Under the pieces are notes generated by a model. The model saw nothing but the letters and a program-made list of their open reading frames with translations. It searched no databases and was not told the origin of the DNA. From Candidatus Epilinea brevis (lineage in GTDB: Bacteria; Chloroflexota; Anaerolineae; Epilineales; Epilineaceae): 64,000 bases of DNA. The stretch spans positions 124,001-188,000 of the forward strand of contig JADJUE010000005.1 of assembly GCA_016710785.1 (NCBI GenBank), in the 5' to 3' direction. Each line of letters opens with the position of its first letter. The stretch's first letter is position 1. The translations under genes were made by a program, and so were the position numbers. Of the stretch, positions 18,208 to 26,967 are shown in pieces.

Positions 18208-18624
18208 TCAGGCTTCCGCCTTGAGCCGCTTGAAGGCTCCGCGCCACAGTTGGTTGGTGCGGGTGAACTGGTTGACGTTGACATCGGCGAAGCGCGGTGC
18301 CATCTCTGCCAGGACCACCGGCAGGCGCAGCCAGTCGTCTACCTGGATGAGCCGGACCATTCGCTCCGCGGTGCGGTCGGCCCATTCCCAATCGGCGCGC
18401 AGGTGGTCCGCCTTGATGTAGTAATGCTTCTTGTCCCAGACCGAGGCCGACTGCTCGACGCCGGCGCTGATCTCCCGCAGGGCAAAGACGATGAGGGCGC
18501 TGAGGTCCTTGACCTCCTCGTCCAGCTCGCGCTTGGCCATGAGGTGCTTGAGCGCCTCGGCGATGGTCCGCCGCCAGCGCTGGCGGATGGTGGAGGGGCT
18601 TTCGACGCTGATCAGGCGGCCCAT
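18208..18624 (-). CDS. Conserved hypothetical protein, helical, MGRL-start family
   Basis: This 138-residue protein starts at ATG 18624, six bases after GGAG and downstream of a strong promoter. It is helical and charged, without signal peptide or membrane segment: MGRLISVESPSTIRQRWRRT, a KRELDEEVKDLSALIVFALR helix, WDKKHYYIKADHLRADWEWA, and an R-rich end. Cytosolic location is likely. I recall similar short proteins starting MGRL in Chloroflexota genomes, but no function is known to me. Trp and charged residues around the middle look conserved-core-like. It is transcribed as a single gene. Confidence 0.65.
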   Translation of the reverse strand: MGRLISVESPSTIRQRWRRTIAEALKHLMAKRELDEEVKDLSALIVFALREISAGVEQSASVWDKKHYYIKADHLRADWEWADRTAERMVRLIQVDDWLRLPVVLAEMAPRFADVNVNQFTRTNQLWRGAFKRLKAEA

Positions 18625-18668
18625 GGAAGACTCCGATAGCAGGAAAGGCGAATAGAACACACGTTCCG

Positions 18669-18697
18669 ATCATATGGATCGGACGGGCGGCGGTCAA
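18669..18697 (-). promoter_or_regulatory. Strong sigma70-type promoter of the MGRL hypothetical gene
   Basis: On the minus strand TTGACC (18697-18692) and TATGAT (18674-18669) are separated by exactly 17 bases. The predicted transcript start lies about 38 bases before ATG 18624. This is the best -35/-10 pair in the window. Confidence 0.7.
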
Positions 18698-18768
18698 ATG
18701 ATCAGATCACTGCGGCCCCTGCCCCGCCATCGTCGCCATCGTTCCCCAACGGATCAGTCGGCACGATC

Positions 18769-19377
18769 CTACGGCGATTTCCCCGGCGCAGACCTCTCCG
18801 CCGGAGCGGTCTCCGGCAGATCGACGGCCTCCAGACGCAAGCCGTCGCCCACGCGTAGCAGCACCTGCCCGAAGAATCGCTCGCGGGCGATGGCCCCCCA
18901 GATACGCGAATCCGGGGCCTCCTTGGAGGTGCCCATGACCCAGAAGCCGTCCGCCGGCAAAGTCAGCGGGACGAAGTCATCCACCCCCGGACCCTGCCAG
19001 ATCAGCTCCAGGCCGCAGGCCTGGCCTGCGTCATCACGGCGCTCGCCGTCACAGGGCTGGTCGTTGACGTAGACGCGGCCTCCGCGGCCCTCCACCGTAT
19101 CGCCCGGCCCGGCGATCACGTAGCGCACTGCCACGCCGTCCGGAGCCTCCAGGGAGGCCAGCCGGTTGCGGCCGGGCGGATCCTCCCAGAAGGCTGTGTT
19201 GTCGGAGAGGACCCGGTCGCCGGACGCGAGGTAGGGCGCCATGGCCTCGTCCGTCACCGGCACCAGGGCGAAGAAGACCTGACCCGCATAGCCGAGAAGC
19301 AGGCAGCTGCCGCAGCCGAACAGGGCCAGGGCGACCGGCAGCACGCAGCCGAAGAAGCGGCTGGCGCGCGGGCTCAC
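18769..19377 (-). CDS. Signal peptidase I-like (S26) protein lacking the Ser/Lys catalytic pair
   Basis: This 202-residue protein has one N-terminal membrane segment (about 10-35) and an extracytoplasmic S26/S24-type beta domain. The box around the nucleophile reads DEAMAPYLASGDRVL, where active enzymes have S-M-x-P-T/Y; Ala replaces Ser. The Lys box reads AVRYVIAGPGDTV, where active enzymes have K-R-x-x-G-x-P-G-D; Arg stands at the Lys position. The terminal box (GFWVMGTSKEAPDSRIWGAI) is well kept. The fold is therefore conserved while catalysis is predicted lost, suggesting a binding or chaperone-like role. It lies 25 bases after the beta-helix protein gene on the same strand. Confidence 0.7.
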   Translation of the reverse strand: MSPRASRFFGCVLPVALALFGCGSCLLLGYAGQVFFALVPVTDEAMAPYLASGDRVLSDNTAFWEDPPGRNRLASLEAPDGVAVRYVIAGPGDTVEGRGGRVYVNDQPCDGERRDDAGQACGLELIWQGPGVDDFVPLTLPADGFWVMGTSKEAPDSRIWGAIARERFFGQVLLRVGDGLRLEAVDLPETAPAERSAPGKSP

Positions 19378-19402
19378 ACGGCAGCTCCGGACCGGAGGGC
19401 AG

Positions 19403-21991
19403 TCACGAGCCCGGCTCGAAGGCTTTCAGGAGCAGGGGCAGATAGATGCCCTTGCCCGGCTGGCGCGTGGGCGGCGGGGTGGGCACCGTCGTCCCCGGCT
19501 CCAGGCCGATGGTCTGCATCATCGGCTGGTTGGTGACCGTCTCGGGGTTCGTGAAAGCCGCTTTGTAGCCCGACGCCTCCACCATGACCCGGTACTGGCC
19601 CGGCGGCGGGTAGAAACCGTACCAGCCCGTGGGGCCAGTGGTCTGCGGGTTCGTCTGGCCGTGCGTAGCCGGCCATAGCTTCCACTCCCGGCCCACGGCC
19701 GCCCCAGGATCCCGGGCGAAGAGCGAGACCCGGGCGCCCGCGATGCGCTTCAGCCGCGGGTCCGGTTGCCCGCTCAGATCATGGACGAAGCCGTCGTATT
19801 CCACGGTCATGGTTCCCAGGAGCAGGTCGCGTGGCTCGCCGCCGCCGCAGCGGGCCGACAGGGTGACGGTGGCACCGGTGGCCGCGACATCCAAGGGGAA
19901 GCTGGCCTGGTAGGCGCCGTCGACCGCCCCCAGCGGATAGGCCTTGTCCTGGTAGCGCAGTTCCCCGGAAGGCTGCTGCCCCGCCGGACAGCGCAGCGGC
20001 ACGTGCAGGGTCACCATCTGGGTCTTGCTCGGCGCGGGCGGATGAACGCGCAGGGTCCATTCGCCATCGCCGCGCAGGGCCAGGCAGCCGGATTCGTCCT
20101 GGTAGGGCTGGACATAGCGCGTGCCTTCAAGCTCGTAGCGCAGCTCCAGGCCGGCCGCGTCCACCAGAAGCGCCGGGTCCACGGAGAATGCCGCCGGCTG
20201 GGTGATGCCGCTGGCCACGCCGCTCTCGCCCTCTGATCGCACCTGGATGACATGCGAGCCGGCCGACAGAGGCGCGGCGGGGCGGTAGCTGAACGGCGCC
20301 GACTCGCCCTCGCCGACTGCGGCGCGGGTCTCGCCCAGAAGCTGGTAGTTATCGTAGACCAGGACCCGGGCGCCCGACGCGGCCACGCCGCTGATCTCCG
20401 GCTGAGCGTCGTTGAAGACGCCGCAGCGCGGGGCCAGGATCTGGGGCCGCACCTGCTGGCCCTCGAAAGGCAGGTAGCGCACGCCATCGCTGACCTCTTC
20501 GCCTTTGCCGGGGTTACCACCCAGGCCGCAGGCGTCCGTGCGCTCGCTGACATCGTTGGGTCCGGCGGTATCGCCCCAGTCGTTGCCGGCGGCTTCCACG
20601 CAGGTGGTGCGGTCCTCGTTGTACAAGCCGTAGATCCGGTTGAAATCGAACCAGTTATGCGGACCCACCTGCGGCTGCGCGCCGGTGTCCACGCGCAGAC
20701 CATCCACGTTGCCGCGCAAGATGTTGAAGCTCATGCTGGGGGCGGCGCCGTTGTCCACGAAGATGCCGCTGCCCCTGGCTTCGTTCTGCTGGTCGAAGAC
20801 GAGGTTGCCGATGAGCTGCGGCCGAGCCTCTGGGCCGGTGACCGTGATGCCTCGGCCGCCGCTCTGGCGGATCAGGGTGCTCTGGATGCGCGGCGAACTG
20901 TTGCGCACGGTGATGGCGCCGCCGGAGGAGGCCCCGCCGTAGAGGATCTCGGCATGCTCGATGAGGGTGCCGGCCCCTGTCGCCGGGTCGTAATCCGTGG
21001 TGCCATCGTCCAGCAGCACCTCCGGCCAGGCGCCGGGCCGCTTGTCATCCTTCTCGGGAATCAGCTGCACCGGGCTGCCGGCCGCACCCCGGATCGCCAG
21101 GGTACCGTTCTTCACCCTGAGCGCCCCGCCGTTGGTAAAGCGGAAGGTGGTGCCGGCCAGCAGGGTGAGCGTCCCACCTTGGTCCACCAGAAAACCGTTG
21201 CCGTCCACGCGGTAGGACCAGCGCCGCGGACCGAGGCTGGCCAAGGTGGTGCGGTCGGTGACGGTGCCGGAGACGGTGATGCCATTGTGGCCGTTGTAAT
21301 CGAAGCGGTTGCCGTCAAGGCTGGGGCTGGCGGAGGCGTCCATCTGCATGGCCAGCACGTTCCTCAGGAAGTAGTTGCCCTTGACAACCGGCCGGGCCCC
21401 CTTCTGCAGGCGCAAGGCCGCCGGCGGCAAAGCCTGGCTGACGGTGCAGCCGTCGAAGCGGTTGTAGCGCAGGGTCGGGGCCGCGCCTGCCTTGACCTCG
21501 ACGCCCACGCCGGAGCCGGCCAGGAAGCTGCTATGGTGCAGGTCTGCCTGGTCCGCGGCGATGCCCAGCATCTCGCGACGGCCCGCGCCCCCGCCGGTGA
21601 AGCTGGCGTAGGCGATCTCTGATGGACCGCTGCCGGCCAGCAGCTGCACGCTGTCCCATTCGCTGCTCGCCGGTTTGAAGCTGATGGGCAGGGCTTCGCT
21701 GCCCACGGCCAGCAGCCGTCCGGCCACGCTGAGCTTGTGGCGCGGACCCAGCTTCACTTCCACACCCGGCTCCATCGTCAGGGTGGAGCCGACGGGCACC
21801 TCCAGATCGCAGGTGCTGACATAGGGCGATGCGCCGCGGGTCCAGGTCACGACGCCGGTCAGCTTGCCGCAGACATCCGTCTGCAGGCGCCGCGGCGCCT
21901 GCGGCTCGTCGAGCCGGGCCGCGGCCGGACGGCCGGAAGGGCAGAGCCCCAGGAGAACAGCGGACAGGGCCGCGATGGGCAGGCGCTTCAT
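19403..21991 (-). CDS. Secreted right-handed beta-helix protein with C-terminal YLPLLLK tail
   Basis: This is an 862-residue exported protein. The signal peptide is MKRLPIAALSAVLLGLCPSG; the start follows GGGAG. Residues 55-480 form repeated short strands of the parallel beta-helix type (NosD/DUF1565-like), such as LRYNRFDGC, LDGNRFDYNGHNGITV, SGIFVDNGAAPSMSFNILRG. A D-W-G-D-T-x-G-P box (NDWGDTAGPND), common at helix ends, follows. Residues 510-730 are Ig-like. Residues 745-830 resemble a carboxypeptidase-regulatory domain with GWYGFYPPPGQYRVMVEASG. The end, after a TPPPT linker, is GKGIYLPLLLKAF, a short tail I associate with Chloroflexota secreted proteins. Binding or surface attachment is likely; no catalytic residues are evident. 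Confidence 0.8.
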   Translation of the reverse strand: MKRLPIAALSAVLLGLCPSGRPAAARLDEPQAPRRLQTDVCGKLTGVVTWTRGASPYVSTCDLEVPVGSTLTMEPGVEVKLGPRHKLSVAGRLLAVGSEALPISFKPASSEWDSVQLLAGSGPSEIAYASFTGGGAGRREMLGIAADQADLHHSSFLAGSGVGVEVKAGAAPTLRYNRFDGCTVSQALPPAALRLQKGARPVVKGNYFLRNVLAMQMDASASPSLDGNRFDYNGHNGITVSGTVTDRTTLASLGPRRWSYRVDGNGFLVDQGGTLTLLAGTTFRFTNGGALRVKNGTLAIRGAAGSPVQLIPEKDDKRPGAWPEVLLDDGTTDYDPATGAGTLIEHAEILYGGASSGGAITVRNSSPRIQSTLIRQSGGRGITVTGPEARPQLIGNLVFDQQNEARGSGIFVDNGAAPSMSFNILRGNVDGLRVDTGAQPQVGPHNWFDFNRIYGLYNEDRTTCVEAAGNDWGDTAGPNDVSERTDACGLGGNPGKGEEVSDGVRYLPFEGQQVRPQILAPRCGVFNDAQPEISGVAASGARVLVYDNYQLLGETRAAVGEGESAPFSYRPAAPLSAGSHVIQVRSEGESGVASGITQPAAFSVDPALLVDAAGLELRYELEGTRYVQPYQDESGCLALRGDGEWTLRVHPPAPSKTQMVTLHVPLRCPAGQQPSGELRYQDKAYPLGAVDGAYQASFPLDVAATGATVTLSARCGGGEPRDLLLGTMTVEYDGFVHDLSGQPDPRLKRIAGARVSLFARDPGAAVGREWKLWPATHGQTNPQTTGPTGWYGFYPPPGQYRVMVEASGYKAAFTNPETVTNQPMMQTIGLEPGTTVPTPPPTRQPGKGIYLPLLLKAFEPGS

Positions 21992-22071
21992 GAAACTGCT
22001 CCCAAGCAGGTGGCGACGGGACGCCCGGTCGACGCCCCCCTGATGGGTTGCGCCGACCGGGCCTTCCGGTT

Positions 22072-22947
22072 TCAGCGACCGCCCTCAGGGCGCTTGTCGT
22101 CGCGGATGTCGTCGGCGCTGATCTCGCTGGCCGACGCGGGCAGCTCCTCGATGGTGACCGATTCCATCACGTCACCGATGGCGGTCGCGCGCACCACATC
22201 CATGCCGCTGAGCACATGGCCGAAGACGGTGTACTTGCCGTCCAGGCTGGACGCAGCAGGGCCATCGTCCAGGACGATGTAGAACTGGCTGCCGGCCGAG
22301 TTGGGATCGGCGCTCCGCGCCATGGCCAAGGTGCCGCCGCGATGCGGCACGGGCTTGTCCTCGTTGAACTCGCCGTCCACGCTGTAGCCCGGACCGCCGG
22401 TGCCGTTGCCCGCCGGGTCGCCGCCCTGGATGACGAAGCCCGGGTCGACGCGATGAATGGTCAGGCCGTCGTAGAATCCCTGGCGGCTCAGGAAGATGAA
22501 GCTGTTGACATGCTTGGGCGCCACGTCCGGAAACAGCTGCATGCGGATGTCGCCCTTGGCCGTCTTGATGGTGGCGAAATAGGCCTTGCCCACGGGATCC
22601 AGCTTCTGGTCCTCGGGCGCGGCGAAGGTCTTGCCCGGCAGACCGGCCGGCTCCGCCGGGGCGGCCTCGGTAGCGTCAGCAGCCGCTGGGGCTTCAGCGG
22701 TACCCTCGCCGCTGGCCGCCACCGCCGGTGTCCCGGTGCCGTCGGTGGTGGCGGCCTCCTGGGGTTTGCGGGTGGCCAGCATGGCCAGCAGCAGGGCGAT
22801 GGCCACGGCCACGGCACCCAGACCCACCAGCACCCCGGGGTTCTTCAGGCTGGGCCCGCGGATGACGATGTCGTCGTCCCCGTCATCGCCGGGCCGGCGG
22901 GTCGGTCGGTTGCGCTCCGTGAATCGTTCTCGTTCTCGTCGTGCCAT
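22072..22947 (-). CDS. Membrane-anchored cyclophilin-type peptidyl-prolyl isomerase
   Basis: This 291-residue protein starts at ATG 22947, after GAGGAGG. It has a basic, Asp-rich cytosolic N-terminus, one membrane helix (GVLVGLGAVAVAIALLLAML, about 37-56), an Ala/Glu-rich linker and a cyclophilin domain (about 115-275). The active-site features are present: FYDGLTIHRVDPGFVIQGGD with the catalytic Arg, FNEDKPVPHRGGTLAMARS and NSAGSQFYIVLDD, then LDGKYTVFGHVLSGMDVV. The Trp of eukaryotic cyclophilin A is not kept. It probably folds extracytoplasmic proteins at the membrane, fitting the many secreted proteins nearby. Confidence 0.9.
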   Translation of the reverse strand: MARRERERFTERNRPTRRPGDDGDDDIVIRGPSLKNPGVLVGLGAVAVAIALLLAMLATRKPQEAATTDGTGTPAVAASGEGTAEAPAAADATEAAPAEPAGLPGKTFAAPEDQKLDPVGKAYFATIKTAKGDIRMQLFPDVAPKHVNSFIFLSRQGFYDGLTIHRVDPGFVIQGGDPAGNGTGGPGYSVDGEFNEDKPVPHRGGTLAMARSADPNSAGSQFYIVLDDGPAASSLDGKYTVFGHVLSGMDVVRATAIGDVMESVTIEELPASASEISADDIRDDKRPEGGR

Positions 22948-23063
22948 GGTGAACGTGCCTCCTCGATGGGTTCGGTGCCGGATGGCGGATAGCGATGCTG
23001 CGCCGCCGGGCAAAGGTTGTTGGGGTGGTCAGGCCAGATTGCCTGCGCTTGGATGCATGGGTG

Positions 23064-24440
23064 TCAAGCCAGGGGGGTGCCCAGGCGGACCAGGTTGGGA
23101 GCCTGGCGGCCGGCCGTGGCCCGGGTGGCATCCACCACCAGCGGGGCCGCCGCCAGGACACGCTCGACGTCCATCGCCCGGTGCGCGGTCAGGATCAGGG
23201 CCGCGTCGGCCCATGTCAGGGCTTCGTCGTCCAGCGGCCGGCTCTGCAGCACGGTGCGCTGAGGATGGAAGACGTCGCCGCCGACCGCCAACTCCCTGAT
23301 GTAAGGGTCATGGTAAGCTACCGTGGCCCCGCGCGCCAGCAGCAGGGCGATCACCCGCTCGGCGGGTGAATGGCGCGAATCGTCCACATCCGGCTTGAAG
23401 GCCACGCCCAACACCAGGATGCGCGCCCCGCTGACGGTGCGCCCCCGGCGGTCCAAAGCGGCGCCCAGCAGGTCGGCCACATGCGCGGGCATGCTCTGGT
23501 TGATGTCCGCCGCCAGCTCGATGAAGCGGGTGGAGAAGTCGTATTCGCGGGCCTTCCAGGCCAGGTAGTAGGGATCGATGGGGATGCAGTGGCCACCGAC
23601 GCCCGGCCCCGGCCAGAAGGGCATGAAGCCGAAGGGCTTGGTGGCGGCCGCGCCGATGACCTCCCAGATGTCGATATCCATCCGCTCGGCCAGGAGCGCC
23701 AGCTCGTTGACCAGGGCGATGTTGACCGACCGGAAGATGTTCTCCAGTAGCTTGGTCATCTCCGCCACACGCGGGCTGGAGACCACCTTCACCTCCGGAC
23801 CCAGGGTGCCCAGGAGCGCGGCGGCCAGCGCTGCGCAGCGCGCGGTCAGGCCGCCGACCACCTTGGGGGTGTTGCGCACGGTATGCTCGGAGACGCCGGG
23901 ATCGATGCGTTCGGGGCTGAACGCCAGGTGCACGTCCTTGCCGACGGCCAGCCCGGTGGCGGCCAGCCGCGGAAGGATGACCTCCTCGGTGGTGCCCGGG
24001 TAGGTGGTGCTCTGCAGGATGATCAGCTGGCCGGCGCGCAGACGGCCGGCCACCGCATCGGCGGCGGCGATGACGGCGCGCAGGTCGGGGGTCTTGTTGG
24101 CATCGAAGGGTGTCGGCACGCAGACGAAGACGACATCGCAAGCCGCCAGGATGGCGTCGTCGGTGGACGCGGACAAGCGGCCGGCACTTACCAGCGGAGA
24201 CAGACGCTCGTCGGCCACGTCGCCGATGGGGCTCCGCCCCTCGCTGATCCTGGCTACCCGCTCGACGGCGATGTCCAGACCACGCACACCGTAGCCGCAT
24301 TCGGCCAGGGCCACAGCCAAGGGCAGGCCCACATAGCCCAGGCCCACCACGCCGACCACGGCCGAGCGGTCGGCGATGCGCTGGGCCAGCAGGTTGGACG
24401 GAGCGTCGACGGCGGGATCGACGACGGGCGGTTCGCTCAT
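23064..24440 (-). CDS. UDP-N-acetyl-sugar dehydrogenase (WbpA/WecC/TuaD superfamily)
   Basis: This 458-residue enzyme oxidises C6 of a UDP-hexose in two NAD-dependent steps. The N-terminal Rossmann motif is VGVVGLGYVGLPLAVALAEC (about 22-41). QSTTYPGTTEE and the LAFSPERIDPG segment mark the UDP-GlcNAc/ManNAc dehydrogenase branch. The catalytic Cys lies in VGGHCIPIDPYYLAWKA (about residue 285). The C-terminal UDP-binding domain has VLGVAFKPDVDDSRHSPA and YHDPYI. ATG 24440 is preferred over an in-frame start at 24548 that would lie inside tmk. It is 71 bases downstream of tmk. The product would feed surface polysaccharide, but no glycosyltransferases are nearby. The substrate epimer cannot be told from sequence alone. 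Confidence 0.9.
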   Translation of the reverse strand: MSEPPVVDPAVDAPSNLLAQRIADRSAVVGVVGLGYVGLPLAVALAECGYGVRGLDIAVERVARISEGRSPIGDVADERLSPLVSAGRLSASTDDAILAACDVVFVCVPTPFDANKTPDLRAVIAAADAVAGRLRAGQLIILQSTTYPGTTEEVILPRLAATGLAVGKDVHLAFSPERIDPGVSEHTVRNTPKVVGGLTARCAALAAALLGTLGPEVKVVSSPRVAEMTKLLENIFRSVNIALVNELALLAERMDIDIWEVIGAAATKPFGFMPFWPGPGVGGHCIPIDPYYLAWKAREYDFSTRFIELAADINQSMPAHVADLLGAALDRRGRTVSGARILVLGVAFKPDVDDSRHSPAERVIALLLARGATVAYHDPYIRELAVGGDVFHPQRTVLQSRPLDDEALTWADAALILTAHRAMDVERVLAAAPLVVDATRATAGRQAPNLVRLGTPLA

Positions 24441-24511
24441 GAACGGAGACGCTGCCTTGGGTGATGCAAGCGGGGCGCGGCCCGCAAGGATACATGGGGT
24501 GGGGACGCGGC

Positions 24512-25144
24512 TCAAATCACCGCCAACACCTCGCCCACCGCCCGCCACACGTCGACCGCCACCACGTCCGCCGCGCGCGCGGCGTCGATGACCCGCCAGC
24601 GCCCCGGCTCGGCCCCGGCCAAGGCCAGATAGCCCTGGCGTACCTGCTGATGAAAGGCCAGGCTGGCGGCGTCGAAGCGGTTCCAGTCCGCCGGGTCCAT
24701 CTTGCGGCGCTGCAGGCCGGACTCCACCGGCAGGTCCAGCAGCAAGGTGAGGTCCGGCTGGAGACCGACGGTGGCAAAGGCGTTGAGAGCCTTCAAGGCG
24801 GCCAGATCCATGCCCCGACCGTAGCCCTGATAGGCGAGGGTGGCATCCGCGAAGCGGTCGCAGATCACGATCCGGCCGGCCTGCAGCGCCGGCAGGATGC
24901 GGTCTTGCACCAACTCTCGCCGCGCCGCCAGGAAGAGCAGGGCCTCGGTCTCGATCTGCATCGGGCTCTCGGCCAGGTCCAGCAGCAGGGCGCGGATCTT
25001 CTCCCCGATCGTCGTCCCCCCAGGCTCGCGCAAGGGGAGCACATCACGTCCCTGTGACCGCAGGCTGTCCACCAGGCGGTGGATCTGGGTCGTCTTGCCG
25101 CCGCCCTCCGGCCCCTCAAAGGTGATGAAAAGGCCGCGGCTCAT
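24512..25144 (-). CDS. tmk: Thymidylate kinase
   Basis: This 210-residue enzyme phosphorylates dTMP to dTDP. It has the P-loop FEGPEGGGKTTQIHRL (about 8-23), the DR-like ICDRFADATLAYQGYGRG, LPLREPGGTTIGEKIR and the LID-region segment around LDLPVESGLQRRKMDP. Length is normal. The start codon overlaps the stop of the R3H/AAA ATPase gene by four bases, so the two are translationally coupled, an arrangement I recall from Chloroflexota. Confidence 0.96.
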   Translation of the reverse strand: MSRGLFITFEGPEGGGKTTQIHRLVDSLRSQGRDVLPLREPGGTTIGEKIRALLLDLAESPMQIETEALLFLAARRELVQDRILPALQAGRIVICDRFADATLAYQGYGRGMDLAALKALNAFATVGLQPDLTLLLDLPVESGLQRRKMDPADWNRFDAASLAFHQQVRQGYLALAGAEPGRWRVIDAARAADVVAVDVWRAVGEVLAVI

Positions 25145-26922
25145 CCGCCCTCCCGGAACAGGCGCACGCGCCGGTAGGGGTCCTCGCCGCGGCTGAGGGA
25201 CCGCAGGTTGGCCTGCCGAGCCAGGGCGTGCTGCTCGCGCCGCAGCGCCGGACCTTGGGGAGCCAGCTCCAGCATGTCATGCCTGCCCCGGTGGATGGCC
25301 TGGATGGCCAGTTCCGCTTCCGCCAGGGCCGCCTCCACCGCGTCGTGCGCCGGCCGCAGGCCGAAGAGATCCACCAGCGCGGCCTCGATCTGGGCGAAGG
25401 TGTTGGAGCGCAGGACGTAGATGGGCACCTGCCGTGTCTCCGCCTCGTGCAGGGTGGAGGGCTGCTTGCGGTAATGACCCTTCAAGGTGATCACGGCATC
25501 GGTCTGCGTCAGATCCTCGGTGAGGAAGATGGGCACGCCCAGGGCCTTGGCCGAACGGCGCAGCCGGTCCTGGCTGACCCCATAGGGCAGGATACGCAGG
25601 GTCTTGTGCCGGGCAGCGCCGCGATCCGCCCCCGACCGCTCGTCGCCGTCACGGACAGGTGGGGCCGGCTCGGGCGTCCGGCCGTCCCGCCGCTCCCGCC
25701 CCGGGCGCAGGTCGCCGCCGCGGACCGGCCGGCCCTCGTGCCGTCTCTCCGTGGCGGCGCCCTCGCCGAAGCCGCCCGCGCCGCGCATGCGCCCTTCCTG
25801 TTGGCCGCTGGATCCGATGGGGTCGCCCTCCTCGATGACCGCCCGGCCGTTGGCGTCCAGGTAGCGCAGCTCCGGGCGCACCGTCCGTCCGCGCAGGAGG
25901 GCGTCGATGGCGGAAGCCGTGTCGTGGTGCACGATCAACCGGTGCCAGTCCTGGATCTCCACCACCACGTCGAAGGTGGGCGGAGCGCGACGTTCCAGGA
26001 TGCTCTTCTGCGTGCCGCGGCGCCGAGCCTCTTCGTCGGAGAGGGTGACGCTCTCGATGCCCCCCACCAGGTCGGAGAGGGTGGGGTTCATCAGCACATT
26101 GTCCAGGCTGCGCCCATGCGCCGTGCCGATGAGCTGCACCCCGCGCTCGGCGATGGTCCGGGCCGCCAGGGCCTCCAGCTCCCGACCGATCTCGTCGATG
26201 ACGATGACCTCCGGGTTATGGTTCTCCACGGCCTCGATCATCACCTCATGCTGCATGGTGGGGGTGACCACCTGCATCCGCCGCGCCCGGCCGATGGCCG
26301 GATGCGGAATATCACCGTCGCCGCCGATCTCGTTGGAGGTGTCCACGATGATCACCCGCCGGTTCTGGGCCAGGAGACGCGCGGTCTCGCGCAACATGGT
26401 GGTCTTGCCCACCCCGGGGCGGCCCAGGAGCAGCACCGAACGCCCCGCGGCGATGATGTCGCGGATGATCTCCACCGTGCCAAAGACCGCCCGCCCCACG
26501 CGCAGGGTCAACCCGATGACCTGGCCCTTGCGGTTGCGGATGCCGGAGATGCGGTGCAAGGTGCGGGCGATGCCCGCCCGGTTGTCGTCCCCGAACTCGC
26601 CGATATGGGCCACAACCTGGTCTAGATCCGCCTGATCGATCTCGATGTCTTCGAAGACTCGCCCGCCGCCATGCGTGCGCAGTTCGGCCGGCCGTCCCAG
26701 GTCCATCACGATCTCGATGAGTTCGGCGCCCCCGCCGGCGGTCAGCACAGCGTCTTTAAGCCGCGGCGGTAACACGTCCAGAAGCATGGCCACTTCGGCG
26801 ATGGCGGAAGGACTCGGTGGCAGCAGGACTGAAGCCATGGCGAGGTCCGGCGGTGCATCCGGAGGTAGGTCCGATCGCTGGTCAGCGGCGGCCGAGAGAG
26901 GGGTGGGGTCGATGGCTTCCAA
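25141..26922 (-). CDS. R3H-domain AAA ATPase (Ycf45/SpoIIIAA-like)
   Basis: This 593-residue protein has an ATPase core (about 45-345) with Walker A LLGRPGVGKTTMLRE, Walker B VIVIDEIGRE and the SpoIIIAA-like VDTSNEIGGDGDIPHPAIG and TAHGRSLDNV segments. A charged, G/R/E-rich linker (about 370-440) follows. Then comes TLRILPYGVSQDRLRRSAKALGV, and finally an R3H-like nucleic-acid-binding end (AIQAIHRGRHDMLELAPQGP). Such proteins are widespread in cyanobacteria, plastids and Chloroflexota; a role in nucleic-acid handling is inferred. The annotated start is a TTG without a good ribosome-binding site; ATG 26838 (MASVLLPP) is an alternative. Confidence 0.85.
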   Translation of the reverse strand: MEAIDPTPLSAAADQRSDLPPDAPPDLAMASVLLPPSPSAIAEVAMLLDVLPPRLKDAVLTAGGGAELIEIVMDLGRPAELRTHGGGRVFEDIEIDQADLDQVVAHIGEFGDDNRAGIARTLHRISGIRNRKGQVIGLTLRVGRAVFGTVEIIRDIIAAGRSVLLLGRPGVGKTTMLRETARLLAQNRRVIIVDTSNEIGGDGDIPHPAIGRARRMQVVTPTMQHEVMIEAVENHNPEVIVIDEIGRELEALAARTIAERGVQLIGTAHGRSLDNVLMNPTLSDLVGGIESVTLSDEEARRRGTQKSILERRAPPTFDVVVEIQDWHRLIVHHDTASAIDALLRGRTVRPELRYLDANGRAVIEEGDPIGSSGQQEGRMRGAGGFGEGAATERRHEGRPVRGGDLRPGRERRDGRTPEPAPPVRDGDERSGADRGAARHKTLRILPYGVSQDRLRRSAKALGVPIFLTEDLTQTDAVITLKGHYRKQPSTLHEAETRQVPIYVLRSNTFAQIEAALVDLFGLRPAHDAVEAALAEAELAIQAIHRGRHDMLELAPQGPALRREQHALARQANLRSLSRGEDPYRRVRLFREGG

Positions 26923-26967
26923 TGCGGTGTCCCAGGGGCGCCGCGACAGCCGCGGCCGGATGGGGGC

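Noticed and set aside
20252..21622. 456-codon plus-strand open frame
   Set aside because: Antisense to the beta-helix surface protein and without recognisable domains.
25228..26625. 465-codon plus-strand open frame
   Set aside because: Antisense to the R3H/AAA ATPase, whose Walker motifs are unambiguous.
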